64,000 bases of DNA from Orobanche coerulescens (GCA_033398695.1 CM065802.1:165535965-165599964); one strand, 5' to 3'; shown: positions 1 through 11,960, counted from the stretch's first letter. Notes: generated from the sequence alone by a model not told the origin. Translations and numbers: made by a program.

Positions 1-612
1 AGAGTTAGTGAGTTCTTTAGAGCTCAACCTGAAGATGTTCCTATTGCGGAAGCAATCAAGAAGTACAACGGACAATTAATATATGTTCAGGACCGAATTA
101 AGGATGAAGTGGATAAAATACTTCATTTCGATGCAAGAATGAAACCTGAGGTCCGAAAGTATATGGCGGGTCTTGGGTGCACTACTCTGCGAGAATACCA
201 AGACAGAGCGCTCGCTTATGAGATGGTTACAGTTCCGGTCCCTATGGTTTCGAGCTTGAAGAAACTGAAATTTTCTGGTAGTTTCCGAGGCAGCAGATCG
301 CATAGGCCTCAATCTTCTATGCAGTCTTCCGTTGGTTCCCCTCAACCCAACAGAGAAGCGTCGAAAGTTTGCTTTAATTGTGGAGTTCCTGGTCATGTCA
401 ATTCTTATTGTTCATCACGCCTTGTTACTTGTTTTACGTGTGGAAAGCCGGGACAACGGGCATGATATTGTGAGAGAGCGAGTAGAATCCTTGCCAAGCA
501 GTACCCTATTACAGCAGGTACAGTCACTGGTCAGCCAACTCCGAGTGTCGGACGTGGCAGAGGCAAGACTGAGCATAAGGATACACCTATCACTGAATCA
601 GCTCCACCCCGA
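1..612 (+). pseudogene. gag C-terminal part with two zinc knuckles (Ty3), degraded
   Basis: Gag forms the virus-like particle and binds the element RNA. The readable frame 109-465 has a basic serine- and arginine-rich linker followed by a CCHC knuckle encoded at 370-411 (CFNCGVPGHVNSYC). A second knuckle starts at 430 but its histidine is replaced by glutamine (codon 454-456), and a TGA at 463-465 cuts it before its last cysteine. The frame after this stop is the same frame as the protease at 613, so gag and pol were one ORF, as is usual in Tekay-like elements. The N-terminal gag lies outside the window. Confidence 0.8.
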
Positions 613-2004
613 TTGTATGAGATGAGGCGGGCTGATGACGTAGGGGCTGCTACTACGTCAGGTATTGTTTATATTCGTATGCACCCAGTAGATGTATTAT
701 TTGATTCTATATCTACTCATTCCTTTATATCATTGTCCTGTGTGAATCGTTTGGGCCTTATTGGTCTCTCTGCATGTGAACCTTTTATTGTTGGACTGCC
801 GAGTGGGGAAAGGATAGTTGGGGATCGAGAGATTGTCAATTTTATGACCATCAATGGTAAAGATTGGCCATCTGACTTGATTGTGATAGATATGAAGGGA
901 GAATATTTAATCCTGGGTGATGACTGGTTAGATAATCATGGGGCAGTAATGGATTATCGTCGAAAGATGATTTCGATCATTGATCAGGATGGTACAGAAT
1001 ATGTTTTTGAAGGGCAGAAACCCGGTACTTCTGGGAAGATTATTCGAGCCATGAAGGCTATGAAATTGTTGAACAAAGGTTGTACCGGTTATTGGTGTTA
1101 CACATTGAAGACAGAAGCTGGCGGAGTTCAGTTATCCTCTATTCCAATCATGAATGAATTTCCAGATGTATTTCCAGATAATTTTATGGGATTGCCGCCA
1201 CAGTGTGAGGTGGAGTTTGTTATCGAACTAGAGCCTAATGCGGCGCCAATATCCAAGGCACCATACAGAATGGCCCTGTCAGAAATGCAAGAGTTGAAGA
1301 AACAATTAGGTGAACTGCTGGACAAAGGTTATATTCGGCCTAGTGCATCTCCATGGGGTGCACCGATATTGTTTGTACGAGAGAAAGATGGATCTTTATA
1401 GTTACGCATTGACTATCGTGAGTTGAACAAACTCACTATCAAGAACAAGTACCTGTTGCCAAGAATCGATGATCTATTTGATCAATTACAAGGGGTTACG
1501 ATTTTCTCCAAGATTGATTTGAGACCGGGATATTATCAGCTGCAAATTCGGGATTCGGATATCCCAAAAATGGCGTTTCGAACGAGATATGGGCATTACT
1601 AGTTTGTAGTTATGCCTTTCGGTGTGACGAATGCTCCGGCAGCGTTTATGCAACTTATGAACAAAACATTTATTGAGTATCTCGATAAATTTGTGGTGGT
1701 GTTTATTGATGATATCTTAATCTATTCCAAGAGCGAGACGGAGCATGTCGAACACTTGAAAATTGCATTGAGTATTCTGAGGGCTGATAAGCTTTATGCT
1801 AAATTTTCTAAGTGCGAGTTTTGGCTGAGAGAAGTTGCTTACCTTGGACACATTATATCAGCTGGTGCCATTAGGGTAGACCCTCATAAAGTCGAAGCGG
1901 TCTTAGCTTGGGAACCCCCTAGGAATGTTAAGGAAGTTCGGAGTTTCCTGCAATTAGTTGGTTATTATCGTCGATTTGTCGAGGGATTCTCGAAAACCGA
2001 TTGA
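613..2004 (+). pseudogene. Ty3 pol: protease and reverse transcriptase
   Basis: The retropepsin-like protease region has its active-site triplet encoded at 703-711. It reads D-S-I instead of D-S/T-G, so the protease should be inactive. The RT follows at about 1230-1990. The first catalytic Asp is in [11 protein letters not shown] (codon 1516-1518) and the FIDD box (the usual Y/F-x-D-D) is at 1702-1713, so the RT triad is intact. In-frame stops interrupt it: TAG 1399-1401, TAG 1600-1602 and TGA 2002-2004. All pieces share one frame, which indicates point mutation rather than rearrangement. Confidence 0.9.
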
Positions 2005-2124
2005 CAGCTCACTCAATTATTGCAGAAAACTCGGAAGTTTAAATGGACTAACGACTGTCAGAAGAGTTTTGATGAGTTGAAAAAGAGGCTGACTACATCA
2101 CCGATTTTAGCCCTACCGTAGGGA

Positions 2125-2487
2125 ATGGAAGGTTTTGCTATTTATAGTGATGCTTCTAAACAAGGATTAGGATGTGTTTTGATGCAAAACGATAGGGTAG
2201 TGGCTTATACGTCTCGTCAATTAAAACCGTACGAGATGAATTATCCTACTCATGATCTTAACTTAGCTGCGGTGGTATTTGTGTTAAAGATCTGGAGGCA
2301 TTGTTTGTATGGTTCTTCATGTCGAGTGTATACAGACCATAAGAGTTTGAAATATATTTTTACTCAGAAGGAGCTTAATATGCGCCAACGGCGATGGTTG
2401 TAATTGATCAAAGATTATGATCTTGACATGGGTAAAGCGAATGCCGTTGCCGACGCTTTGAGCCGCAAGTCAGTCGTGTTGCAATGA
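2125..2487 (+). pseudogene. Ty3 pol: RNase H and tether
   Basis: This is the retroelement RNase H that removes the RNA strand during reverse transcription. YSDAS holds the first catalytic Asp (codon 2149-2151) and TDHKS a later one (codon 2335-2337). The glutamate expected in the HDLELAAV motif is asparagine here (codon 2260-2262), so a metal ligand is missing. Stops lie at 2119-2121, 2401-2403 and 2485-2487. After the domain, the usual stretch before GKANxVADALSRK is shortened by several residues in frame. It shares its frame with the RT upstream. Confidence 0.88.
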
Positions 2488-4014
2488 TTGGAATTACTTA
2501 CCATCCAACCGAAGCTCACACGAGAATTATTTGATTTGGAGATTGAAATTTGGCCTCAAGTGATGCAAGGCCAATTACGTTTCCTTAAGGTCACATCCTC
2601 CGTGATTGAGGACATTAAGTCCAAACAGTTAGATGATCCTTTGTTAGTACAGCTTCGAGAGGATGTTGTGAAAGGAAGGGAACCTGGATTCATGGTACAC
2701 GAAGATGGTGTTTTTCGATTTCAAGGTATGATTTGTGTACCAAATCAGGATGATTTTCAACGAATGATTTTGAATGAAGCACATTCTACTCCGTACTCGA
2801 TTCATCTAGGTACAAGTAAAATGTACAAAGACTTGAAGAAAATTTTTGGTGGCCGAACATGAAGAAAGAGGTAACAGAATTTGTGTCGAAATGTTTAACT
2901 TGTCAGCAAGTTAAATCCGAGCATCAATGACCTGCCGGGTAGTTGCAACCTTTACCAATTCTAGAATGGAAGTGGGAAGATATTGCGATGGATTTTATTA
3001 TGGGTATGCCGAGGACGCAAACTGGGATGAATATGATTTGGGTAATCGTTGATCGGCTAACTAAATCTGCACATTTTCTAGGTGTTAGAGATACTTGGGG
3101 GCCGGAGAGGTTGGCCCGGTTATTCATTGCTGAGATTGTGAGACTCCATGGTACCCCAAAGAGTATTGTTTTGGATCGTGATGGCTGTTTTGTGTCACAT
3201 TTCTGGCAAGCAGTACATCGAGCACTCGGTACCAAACTGAATTTCAACACCATTTATCATCTTCAGATGGATGGATAGTCGGGGAGAACCATCCAGACAT
3301 TGGAGGACATTCTTAGAGCCTGTGCGTTAGATTGGAAGGAATATTGGGAGATTCACTTACCGTTGATTGAATTTGCGTATAATAATAGTTGACATAGTTC
3401 GATTGGAATGGCTCCATTTGAAGCATTATATGGAAGATAGTGTAGATCGCCACTTTGTTGGGACGAATCGTACGAATTTCTTGGAGTAGAACCAGACTTG
3501 ATGATTCAAACACGGGAGAAGGTTGCTGTTATTCGACAAAGGTTGTTGACCTCCCAGAGTCAACAAAAGTCATATGCTGACGTTCGACGTCGACCCTTAG
3601 AATTTGAAGTAGGATATCACGTGTTATTGAAGGTATCTCCGACTCGTGGAGTCTTCCGGTTTGGTAAGAAAGGGAAGCTTAGTCCTCGTTATATCGGTCT
3701 TTTTGAGATCCTGGACAAAGTAGGTGATGTGGCTTACCGATTAGCATTGCCTCCGATGCTTAGCCATGTTCATTACCAGCCATGTTATTAATTATCAAGA
3801 GATTGTAGTTAATGATGATGTCACATATGAAGAGCAACCGGTATCCATATTGGAGCGGCGAGTGAAGCAGTTGCGACGGAAAGTGATCCCGTTAGTAAAG
3901 GTCCAATGGTCTAAGCATGGAAGTGAGGTAGCCACATGGAAAAGTGAAGATAGTATGCGTCCCATTAACCTGGACTATTCGAATCTTAAGTTTCGGGACA
4001 AAACTTCTTTTTAG
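2488..4014 (+). pseudogene. Ty3 pol: integrase with chromodomain-like tail
   Basis: This integrase would join element DNA to the chromosome. The zinc-binding N-terminal part lies at about 2750-2925, and a one-base frameshift falls in its FWWPNM motif near 2845. The core starts near 2985: D1 in MDFIMG (codon 2991-2993) and D2 in LDRDG (codon 3174-3176). The catalytic Glu after the DGQS motif is glycine (codon 3282-3284), and the preceding Gln codon is a TAG stop (3276-3278). More stops are at 2928-2930, 2940-2942, 3390-3392 and 3438-3440. A second frameshift near 3770-3790 leads into the tail 3766-4014, which carries YEEQPV, IPLVKVQW and ATWKSEDSMR as in chromodomain-bearing Tekay integrases. 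Confidence 0.9.
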
Positions 4015-4208
4015 AGGGTAAGGGTGTAATTACCGTGTATTTCATGTGTGTTATTCTGGATGTGTCTGGTTGTATTGTGGTTATTTGTATACGAGGGTAT
4101 TGACGATTGATATTGGAATGTTCTTGGTTTGGTAACTATTGAGTTTTGTAATTTCGGTTTGCGTTCGTTCTGGCCGGACTTCGCGAATTTTATGCTGAGT
4201 TGTAGCAG

Positions 4209-4645
4209 TTAGCGCGCGCTAGACTGTAATGATAGCGCACACTAACTAGGTGCGAGTAGTGCACGCTACTCTTGTGCATTAGCGCACGTTAGGCCTGCTA
4301 GACAGCGAGCTTTCTGGACTCTGGACTGAGGCATTAACGCACGCTAATGGCAGGCTAGCGTATGCTATTATTGATGTGTTAGTGCATGTTACAGGGTGGT
4401 AACGCGTGCTAGGACGGCAAGACAGTAAGGTCAGAATGTTTCTGGATTGCGGGTGATAGCAAGTAGTGCACGCTATTTTTCTGAGTTAGCGCGCGCTAGT
4501 GTCGATCGATAATGCGCGCTAATATATATGGGTAGCGCACGCTACCGGAGTCAGACTGTAGGTTCTGGACAGTCTTTTTGTTCAACATTGCACCGCTTTT
4601 CATCTCGTTAGCGCATGCTAAACTTTATCCGTAGTGTGCACTAAT
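4209..4645 (+). repeat. Array of about 14 palindromic 12-14 bp words in U3
   Basis: Copies start near 4209, 4233, 4257, 4279, 4334, 4356, 4379, 4400, 4464, 4486, 4510, 4533, 4608 and 4632. The consensus is close to TTAGCGCRCGCTAA. The best copies, at 4209 and 4486 (TTAGCGCGCGCTAG), are nearly perfect inverted repeats. The spacers differ in length and sequence, so this is not a simple tandem repeat. The last copy ends about 12 bp before the TATA-like run. Confidence 0.85.
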
Positions 4646-4656
4646 CCCTCCCAGTA

Positions 4657-4663
4657 CATATAT
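4657..4663 (+). promoter_or_regulatory. Possible TATA box of the Tekay LTR
   Basis: CATATAT lies about 630 bp into the LTR, directly after the palindrome array. The match to a TATA box is weak. The call rests mainly on position, by comparison with the other LTRs in the window where a clear TATAAATA follows the array. Confidence 0.35.
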
Positions 4664-5952
4664 GCTGGTGATGTTCTAGAATCGTCATTTTCATTCGCTT
4701 CTTCTCCTTCTCCGGTGGCTGAGTAGTCTTGTACATAGAGGAGCGTAGATCTTGGTCGGATTTCATCATCCAACAACGTTTTTGAGTTCCTAACACCAAG
4801 TTAACAACATCTCATCAACTTTCACCGTCCAAATCAAGGTAAAATACGCTCGAACCCATGTTCTTCATATTTTGGGGCTTTTGCTAAGCATTTTAGCTTC
4901 GGTTTGTGCTAGATTATGATGTTATAATCATAATCCTTCGTTCCTCTCCAAAATTCATGGATTAAATCCCAAGTCTCTTCCGTAGTTTGGATTTGAACTA
5001 TGTTGCCTTCGTAGTGTTTGGTTAAATGTCCCTAAGGGTAAAACTTAGGGTGAATCCTTCCGTTTTCATAGTATGATATTTGATTCGGTTTGAAGGAGTT
5101 TGGATCATACGTCTTCCCATTTGTTATTCTTATATCGTTTCCAATCAAGGCAAGTACCCTGATTTCGTTTACTGTATTTCGCGTGAATTTATAAAAATGC
5201 TATTTTGTGAAAATGTGATTTGTGACAAGGGTTTATTGAGTATGTGAGAGCCGAGTAAAACTGGTGAGGGTCCCCTGGGATCTGTTAGATTTCGAGTTCT
5301 ACGGATCACTCGATAGGGTTGTATGGGGAGGGCCTGATGAGGACTCTCTGTGGTGTGTATCCCGTGTGGGTACAGGGTCAGTACAACTCGGGAGGTTATT
5401 TTATGATGATGATTATGGTATTGTATTCTGGAATATATGTGATGGCACCATGATTTCTGCTGAATATTATTTGTTGTACATACTCTGTAATCATTGTACG
5501 TGCACTGGCATTTTGCTGACCCCTCTGGGTGGATATACTTGTTGTGTATTCAGGTACAGGTCCAGTGGGAGAGCCAGCATAGGGTGGACACGAGTTCGGT
5601 TGGCAGCATTGATATCGTGTACTATTTTGAGTTGGTGGTCATATTGTCGAAGTCATGGTTGTGTTTTGGTTTTGTACTCGCGCGGGTACTGTCGTGTGAT
5701 GTTATCATGTCATTTTTGATGGATAATGGTTTTGTTGTATCAGTTGTGAACTGTTGTATCAGTCGTGATCCTACGGGACGATGTGTTGTTTGGTTTTGTA
5801 AACTATGTCGTGTTGGAGACAGTTTGTTCTTTTAAACAAGTTAATGTTGCGGTTGTTAATTTTTAATGAGTTTTATGTTTGTTAAGCCTGGTAGGTTCTC
5901 CAAAAAAAATCTACGGCGCTGTAATATCACCGTAAATCACGGGGGTGTTACA

Positions 5953-6697
5953 ATAAATATCCCCGAGCAAGAGGACTTACATATACAAGTCATTCATTAT
6001 CCAGCACTCTCTGACAGGTTACTCTGACATTCTGGCGATAATAAGAGAAGTATATTTCATGAGCATACAGCAGTATTCAAGCTAAGAAATATGCTAAGTC
6101 CTCAACGCAAATAGCACAGCATACAGCAAACGTTCATCAAAGATAAAGTTGCTATTTGAGATTTGTCCTACGCTTACCGTTGAGATTATCATTAGCCCTG
6201 TGTGGACTAAGGATCCTTGCGTATTCCGACTTGTATGGGAAGAATATCATTGAAGGCGAAGCTTCGATCTGTGAGAGAAGAAGCAAGTCGAAAGAGCTCA
6301 AGCCAATCTGTGTGAACGACTCAAAGCTACAGTCCCTGTATCAATTTGTGTGAACGATACAGAGACAGGTTTAGTTAAAGTCGCATAGTTGTGTACGTAG
6401 TGATTTTAATAAACTCTTTACTCCTATGTGGAGGACCAGTGGATATAGAGGGGTTTACCTCGAACCACTTTAAACTGTGTGTTATTTACTTTCCGTCATT
6501 ACTGTTTTCATTCTATTGTGATTTATAAGTATAAATTGTAAAATCCTGTATGCATCAAGCAAACAGGAGATCACCCAATTGCTGTATTTACAGCACCTCA
6601 CCCTACAGACTTCCGCTACGCAATTAACTTTGAAAAATCATACAGCTTATTATACTCTTACTTTCTAAATTGTTTATTCTATACTTAGTGGCCAATA
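5953..6697 (+). repeat. Truncated 5' LTR of copia-1 (3' 745 bp)
   Basis: This stretch matches the LTR at 25763-27023 from that LTR's TATA box (26293) onward. Shared landmarks include the GTGTGAACGATACA run and the end before the primer site. The first 530 bp or so were displaced out of the window by the Tekay insertion. It begins ATAAATA, the remainder of the TATAAATA box seen intact at 26293-26300. The terminal CA has decayed to TA at 6697. Confidence 0.8.
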
Positions 6698-6699
6698 AG

Positions 6700-6711
6700 T
6701 GGTATCGGAGA
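6700..6711 (+). other. Primer-binding site of copia-1
   Basis: TGGTATCGGAG follows two bases after the LTR end. It is one mismatch from TGGTATCAGAGC, the complement of the 3' end of plant initiator tRNA-Met, which primes minus-strand synthesis in many plant LTR elements. Confidence 0.75.
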
Positions 6712-6813
6712 GGTTGGTTCTAAAAAGAATTAATCGACTTTTAACTGAATCAGATCACATAATCACTAGTTTTTGAAAACTTCGTTTTAGACTTTCATCA
6801 TTTCATGTATAAA

Positions 6814-9110
6814 ATGGAATCATCTATGATAAACAAGGTCCTTATGTTTACGATTAATGAGTTTGATGACTGGAGAATCAGGATGGAAGCCCATCTTGCA
6901 GCCATGCATGAGGAAATGATTTATGTCATCTAGGAAGGACCTATCAAAATTTTGAAGGTCAATCCAGCCCAAGGATGGAGGGGCAACCTTACGCCGAGAT
7001 GCTCGAGAAAAGGCACAATCAGCGGACGGCTGATGAGCGCAAGCGAGCCAATCTGGACAATGTCGCCAAGAATGCACTATTTGTCACTCTAGACAAAGGC
7101 ACCTTCTCAAAGGTAAAAAGCTATAAAACAGCTAAGGAAATCTGAGAAAAACTCAAGCTGATTTACGGGGGTACTGAGCTCTCAAAAGAAAATAAAATTT
7201 CCAAACTTACTCAGGAATTCGAATCCTTTGAAATGAAATCTTCTGAAATGCTTGAGGAGCTTGACCACATATTTACTGGCATTGTTTGAACTTGAAGCAT
7301 TGGGTAAAGTGTATACCCAAAAGGAGAAAAATTTAAAAATCTTTAGATCACTCCATGCCCGATTGGACATTAAGACTACAGATATGCATGTATCCTATAA
7401 CCTTAATGATATTTCTACCTTTGACCTCTTCCTTAACCTCAAAGCCTTTGAGTATGATATTAACAGGAGAGAAAAGGCTGAAGAGTCACCTGTCAAGACT
7501 ATAGCACTAGCCGCTGTATCTGACAGGAGACATAGCTCTGCACCCATCACATCCGAATCCACACACAAGACTGTTGACAGCGATGATGATATCCTGTCAC
7601 AAGATGAAAGGGCCCTGCTTATGTACACGTTCAAAAAGTTCATCAAACAGTCTGGAAAGACCCCCTACAGGCCTAACTTCACAAGGTAAGCTCTGAGTCT
7701 CCTTCCTCTGGTGGTTCTAACTTATGCTGCAATTGCAGAAAACTTGGACATTATGCAAATAAATGTCCACACCCGGAAGTGCAAAAGTTGCCAAAAGCTG
7801 AGCAACAAGGAAAGGATGAAAGAAGGCGCGTCTGGAAAAACAAGCTTAAGGGTCTGATTGGTGAATCAGAAGCCTCGCCAACATCGAATAAGATCGAGGA
7901 GTGCCTTCAGACAATTACTGACAGTGACTCCTCCGACGATGAGATTGAAGATAAAGCATATATGTGCTTTATGGCCAAAGAAATACAGGATGATGAGGAT
8001 AGCAATGATGAAGTAAGTTCAAATTTATCTATTCCTATAAATGCATCACATACCTTCAAAAACAAGTTGAATGAATTCAAAAACATTCAAAAGGCCATGA
8101 GCCTTTAAAACGAGAAAACATACAGCTCGAAATTTTAAACATAGAGCTCAAAGTTGAAAATGACTTGGTGAAAACAACTATAAAAATATATGTATTGATT
8201 GCGAAAATAGCAAGGTCACACTTGAAAAACTCATGGAAAGAAATCATCGACTTGCCCACGATTTAATTGAGACCAAGTCTCATAATGAGAGCAAGATAAA
8301 TGATTTTTCTCTACTCAAAGCCAAAGTAAAAACTCTCGAGAAGCGAGAAGGAGAATTAGAGACCATCCTAAAATCATTCAAGAAATCATCTAAACGGATG
8401 GAAGAAATTTTAAGCACTGGGCAACATACTCATGATAAAAGTGGCTTAGGGTATAACTCATTCTCCAATAAGGAAAAAAATAGTACGGTATTTGTTAGGG
8501 GTGTGGAACCCATTCCCGTTCCCGAACAGACTCCAAGTCCGGAAAAGCTACAGATGCCCTTCGCACAACAAAGGCTGCGATTCTGCCACCAAGTTCATAT
8601 CACAAACAGCGGAAGCCTCAGCCTCCCAGACCTATAAGGCATAATCAACAGCATGCTACCCAAGCATATCAAAAGCCAGCAGCCATCTAGACAGAAGGTT
8701 ATATCCAAATATCAAAAGAAAACACCGCAGTACTATCAACACTATAGTGGGCCTATATATTGGATACAGGAGCCCCGTTATCCATCGAGAAAGCAGGTCG
8801 TCACACAGCATCAACAACAGCTCTAGGAATCTAACTGGAGACCCAGAAGACAAGCTGTAAGATCTAAGAAAATGGATCCACCTCTTAGACGGCAATCGTA
8901 CTGGAACCATAACCCTAAACTTAACATGCATAATTATCAAAGTTACAGCAAGTACGTGCCTGCCCCATACACCGTAAAACTGGACCACAAGTGACCTATC
9001 GCAAACCTATTGTTGTCAGGCAAATTTACCTAAAGGCACTAACACATATGGACCCAACAATCAAAAGGGATCTAAATCTACTTAATCTCTTTTATTACAG
9101 GATATAAAAG
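6814..9110 (+). pseudogene. copia-1 gag and linker, degraded
   Basis: The ATG at 6814 opens the same reading as the copia-2 gag at 27142 (Met-rich start, then INEFDDWRIRM). An in-frame TAG lies at 6931-6933 and several frameshifts follow. A CCHC knuckle (CNCRKLGHYANKC) is encoded at about 7738-7767, followed by an acidic serine-rich stretch (SDSSDDE), then a lysine/glutamate-rich probable coiled coil (about 8110-8420). A glutamine-, tyrosine- and arginine-rich linker (8690-8990) leads to the protease. Both copies share this architecture, so the long linker belongs to the family. The protein would have formed the particle and packaged RNA. Confidence 0.8.
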
Positions 9111-10500
9111 GAAATGACATATGGTACTTTGACAGCAGATATTCATGGCACATGACAGGAGATGTAAGCAAACTGCCAGATTATGTAGAAGGTCGCGGTC
9201 CAAAGGTGCGGTTCGATAACAAGTCCAAAAGAAGAACAAGAGGGAAGGGATCTCTGCTTGTAGGAAAGTTCAAAGTCACTGACGTAGCCTATGTTGAAGG
9301 CCTACAGTTCAATATACTTAGTATTAGCCAGTTCTGTGACAAATAGTTCTTGGTGAAATTCTATATAGACCACAGTAGAGTGAAGGACATCAAGACCAAA
9401 GAAATCATCCTCACAGGAAGCAGGTCAGGTAATATGTATATTGCTGATTGGAAGCCCACGAGCTCCACTGTTCCTTGTTTTGTTGCCAAATGCACTGCAG
9501 ACCAAAGCTGGCTATGGCACAAGAAAATGTCACACATCAACTTCAAGACGATCAACAAACTCTCTAGAAAGGGAATGGATAGAGGTTTGCCCGATGTGTC
9601 ATTCCATAAAGACAGCGGCTGTGGACCCTGTCAGAAAGGCAAATAAGTCAAAACCACCCTGAAAAGCAAATCACACCTATTTACCCACATAGTTCTGGAT
9701 ATGCTATATATGGACCTGTACGGTCTTGTAGACCCTGTAAGTTTGGGAGGTAAGAAATATTGTCTCGTTATTGTTGATGATTTTTTCAAGTATGCTTGGA
9801 CAATCTTTTTGAGCAATAAAAAAGAAACCACAATGAAGTTGCCTGATCACCTGAGAAAGCTTCAGAATGAGAAAGGGTTGAATATCGTGTCCATTCAGCA
9901 GCCCGGACTCAGAAAAATGGTGTTGCTGAGCGAAAGAATAAAACACTCAGAAAAGCAACAAGAACCATGATTGACGCTAGCAAGTTGCCACAGAAGTTCT
10001 GGGGCGAAGCAACCAATACAGCGTGCTATACACAAAATCATTGTATCATCAACAAGCATCACAACAAAACAGCCTATGAGGTATGGAATAATAAAATTCC
10101 ATTAGTTGCGTACTTTCATATCTTTTGATGCAGATGTTACGTTCTGGATAATGGGAAAGATCAACTCAAGACCTTCGATGACAAGTTGGATAAAGGGATA
10201 TTTGTAGGATACTCCTCTCTGAGCAAATCCTTCAGAGTCTTTAACAAAAGAAAGCTGACAATAGAGGAATCTGTTCACGTAGTGTTGATGAACCACACTT
10301 TGATCCTACAGGAGTAGAAGACTTAACCCAGAATATCCGAACACTCTCCATTAATGACCCTCAAACTCCTATAGAGCCTATCGTAGACTTTGAGTTTAAT
10401 CCCGCAGCTGTAAGATCAGAAGTAGTCGAAGCCGATGTTGTACAAGATGAATCTGAAACTACAGCAATACAAGATACAGTACAGGATGCCGAACTAGATC
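9111..10500 (+). pseudogene. copia-1 protease and integrase
   Basis: The order protease, integrase, then RT is diagnostic of Ty1/copia. The protease motif is WYFDSRYSWHMTG (9122-9160), with D-S-R in place of D-S-G. A GAG-pre-integrase segment (LWHKKMSHINF) leads to CGPCQKGK. The integrase core has D1 in VIVDD (about 9770). About 80 bp are deleted near 9896 compared with copia-2, which removes the segment with the second catalytic Asp. The region of the third residue survives with Glu (GAG 9928-9930). Stops include TAG 9343-9345 and TAA 9644-9646. This copy cannot make protease or integrase. Confidence 0.88.
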
Positions 10501-10593
10501 TAACAGGAGATGGTTGAGAGATAACCCACATGAGTTAATTATTTGAGATATTGACGCTGGTGTATCTACCCAAAGAAGAATACATAGTACACA

Positions 10594-11960
10594 AGGAACT
10601 GTAATTGGAACCAAATGGATATTTAGGAACAAGAAGGATGAGAATGGACTTGTCATTAGAAAAAAATCACGTCTAGTTGCACAAGGCTATAGAGAGGAAG
10701 AAGGCATAGATGACGATCACATATTTGCCCATGTAGCCACACTAGAAGCCATCAGGATATTCCTAGCTTTTTCTGCCTATAAGAGCTTTATAGTTTATCA
10801 AATGGACATTAAAAGTGCATTCCTAAATGGAGACCTCGCCAAAGAAGTCTATGTTGAACAACCACCGGGGTTTGTCAACACTGAAGGCGGAGACTTAGTA
10901 TACATGCTACGAAAAGCATTGTATGGACTTAAGCAAGCACCTAGAGCTTGGTATGAAACCCTGTCCCTCTACCTTACCAATAATGGATTTGAGAAAGGTG
11001 CTGTGGACAAAAACCAATTTAAAATACATGAAGGAGATGACATATTAATGGTACAAATATATGTTGATGATAATATATTTGGTTCTACTAACCTTGCTTT
11101 ATGTCAAAGATTCTTTCATCTCATACAAAGTAAATTTGAAATGAGTATGATGGGAGAACTTAGATATTTCCTAGGATTGCAGGTGAAGCAATTTCCTACA
11201 GGAATCTTCATCAACCAGGAGAAGTACAGCAAGGAGCTACTCAACAAGTTTGGAATGAATAACTCAAAATCCCCGTCAACCCCCATGACAACTCAACAAG
11301 TTTGGAATGAATAACTCCAAATCCCCGTCAACCCCCATAAGCACTTCCATGAAAATTAGTGATGATGAAGCTGGAAAGTCAGTTGATCAATTACTCTATA
11401 GGAAGCTTATTGACTCACTCCTGTACCTAACGGCTAGTAGGCCCGATATCCAGTTAGCTGTATGAGTGTGTGCTCGGTATCAAGTAGCACCTAAGGAGTC
11501 ACACTTCACAACAGCTTAACGAATGTGAAAGGAACAGTTGATGTATGACTGCGGTATCCTAAGGAAGGAGGATTCGATTTGGTTGGCTACAGCGACTAGA
11601 ATCTCGGAGGCTGTAAATTGGATAGGAAGAGTACAAGTGGTACTTGTCACTTTCTTGGACCTAGACTTGTGTCATGGTTCAGTAAGAAGCAATTGGCCAA
11701 CTCTCTTTCTAAAGCTGAGTCGGAATACTATGCCGCTGGCAGTTGCTGTATGCAAATTGTCTGGATGCAACAGCAGTTATAAGATTATGGAATTAGTGCC
11801 AGAGAGATGCCAATCATGTGCAATAGTACGAGTGCAATTGCAATAACGCACAACCTTGCATTGCACTCGCGAACTAAGCATATTGATATAAATCATCACT
11901 TCATCAAGAATCACGTTGACAAGAAAAGAACCTTCAAGCATAAACCAAACATATCTGTGT
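10594..11960 (+). pseudogene. copia-1 reverse transcriptase and RNase H, first copy
   Basis: The RT begins at GTKWIFRNKKDENG (about 10606). The frame 10802-11314 holds [26 protein letters not shown] and the catalytic IYVDD box (about 11061-11075), all as in Ty1/copia RT. A 52 bp tandem duplication near 11239-11337 then breaks the frame. RNase H follows in several frames (LYRKLIDSLLYLTASRPDI, then SWFSKKQLANSLSKAESEY near 11670-11730), with stops such as the TGA at 11464. About 240 bp just before the RT are missing compared with copia-2 (30880-31110). Confidence 0.88.
11239..11337 (+). repeat. 52 bp tandem duplication inside the copia-1 RT
   Basis: The run from ACTCAACAAGTTTGG to the C-rich stretch before CATG is repeated with a 52 bp offset, with about one mismatch in the second unit. 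Since 52 is not a multiple of three, the duplication shifts the reading frame. Confidence 0.9.

Larger units (their letters stand above)
1..5952 (+). mobile_element. Ty3/gypsy (Tekay/Del chromovirus-like) retrotransposon, 3' part
   Basis: This is the 3' part of an LTR retrotransposon that starts outside the window. The order gag zinc knuckles, protease, RT, RNase H, integrase and a chromodomain-like C-terminal tail is the Ty3 order, and the tail places it near the Tekay/Del chromoviruses. A purine tract (about 4012-4024) precedes a 3' LTR that starts TGTAAT and ends TTACA. The coding part carries at least ten stop codons and two frameshifts, so the element is dead. It sits inside the 5' LTR of copia-1, because base 5953 continues at an internal LTR position when compared with the intact LTR at 25763-27023. 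It is therefore younger than copia-1. The clade call is from memory of the tail motif; the superfamily call is firm. Confidence 0.9.
4025..5952 (+). repeat. 3' LTR of the Tekay-like element (1928 bp)
   Basis: The LTR begins TGTAATTACC directly after the purine tract and ends GGGTGTTACA. It carries a palindromic-word array (4209-4645), a weak TATA-like run just after it, and a long T/G-rich downstream part. Apparent ORFs within 5264-5835 are chance frames in the LTR and match no known domain. The 5' LTR is outside the window, so no LTR-to-LTR comparison is possible. Confidence 0.85.

Noticed and set aside
5264..5835. Two overlapping plus-strand ORFs (151 and 113 codons)
   Set aside because: They lie wholly inside the Tekay 3' LTR, overlap in different frames and show no domain or plausible start context.
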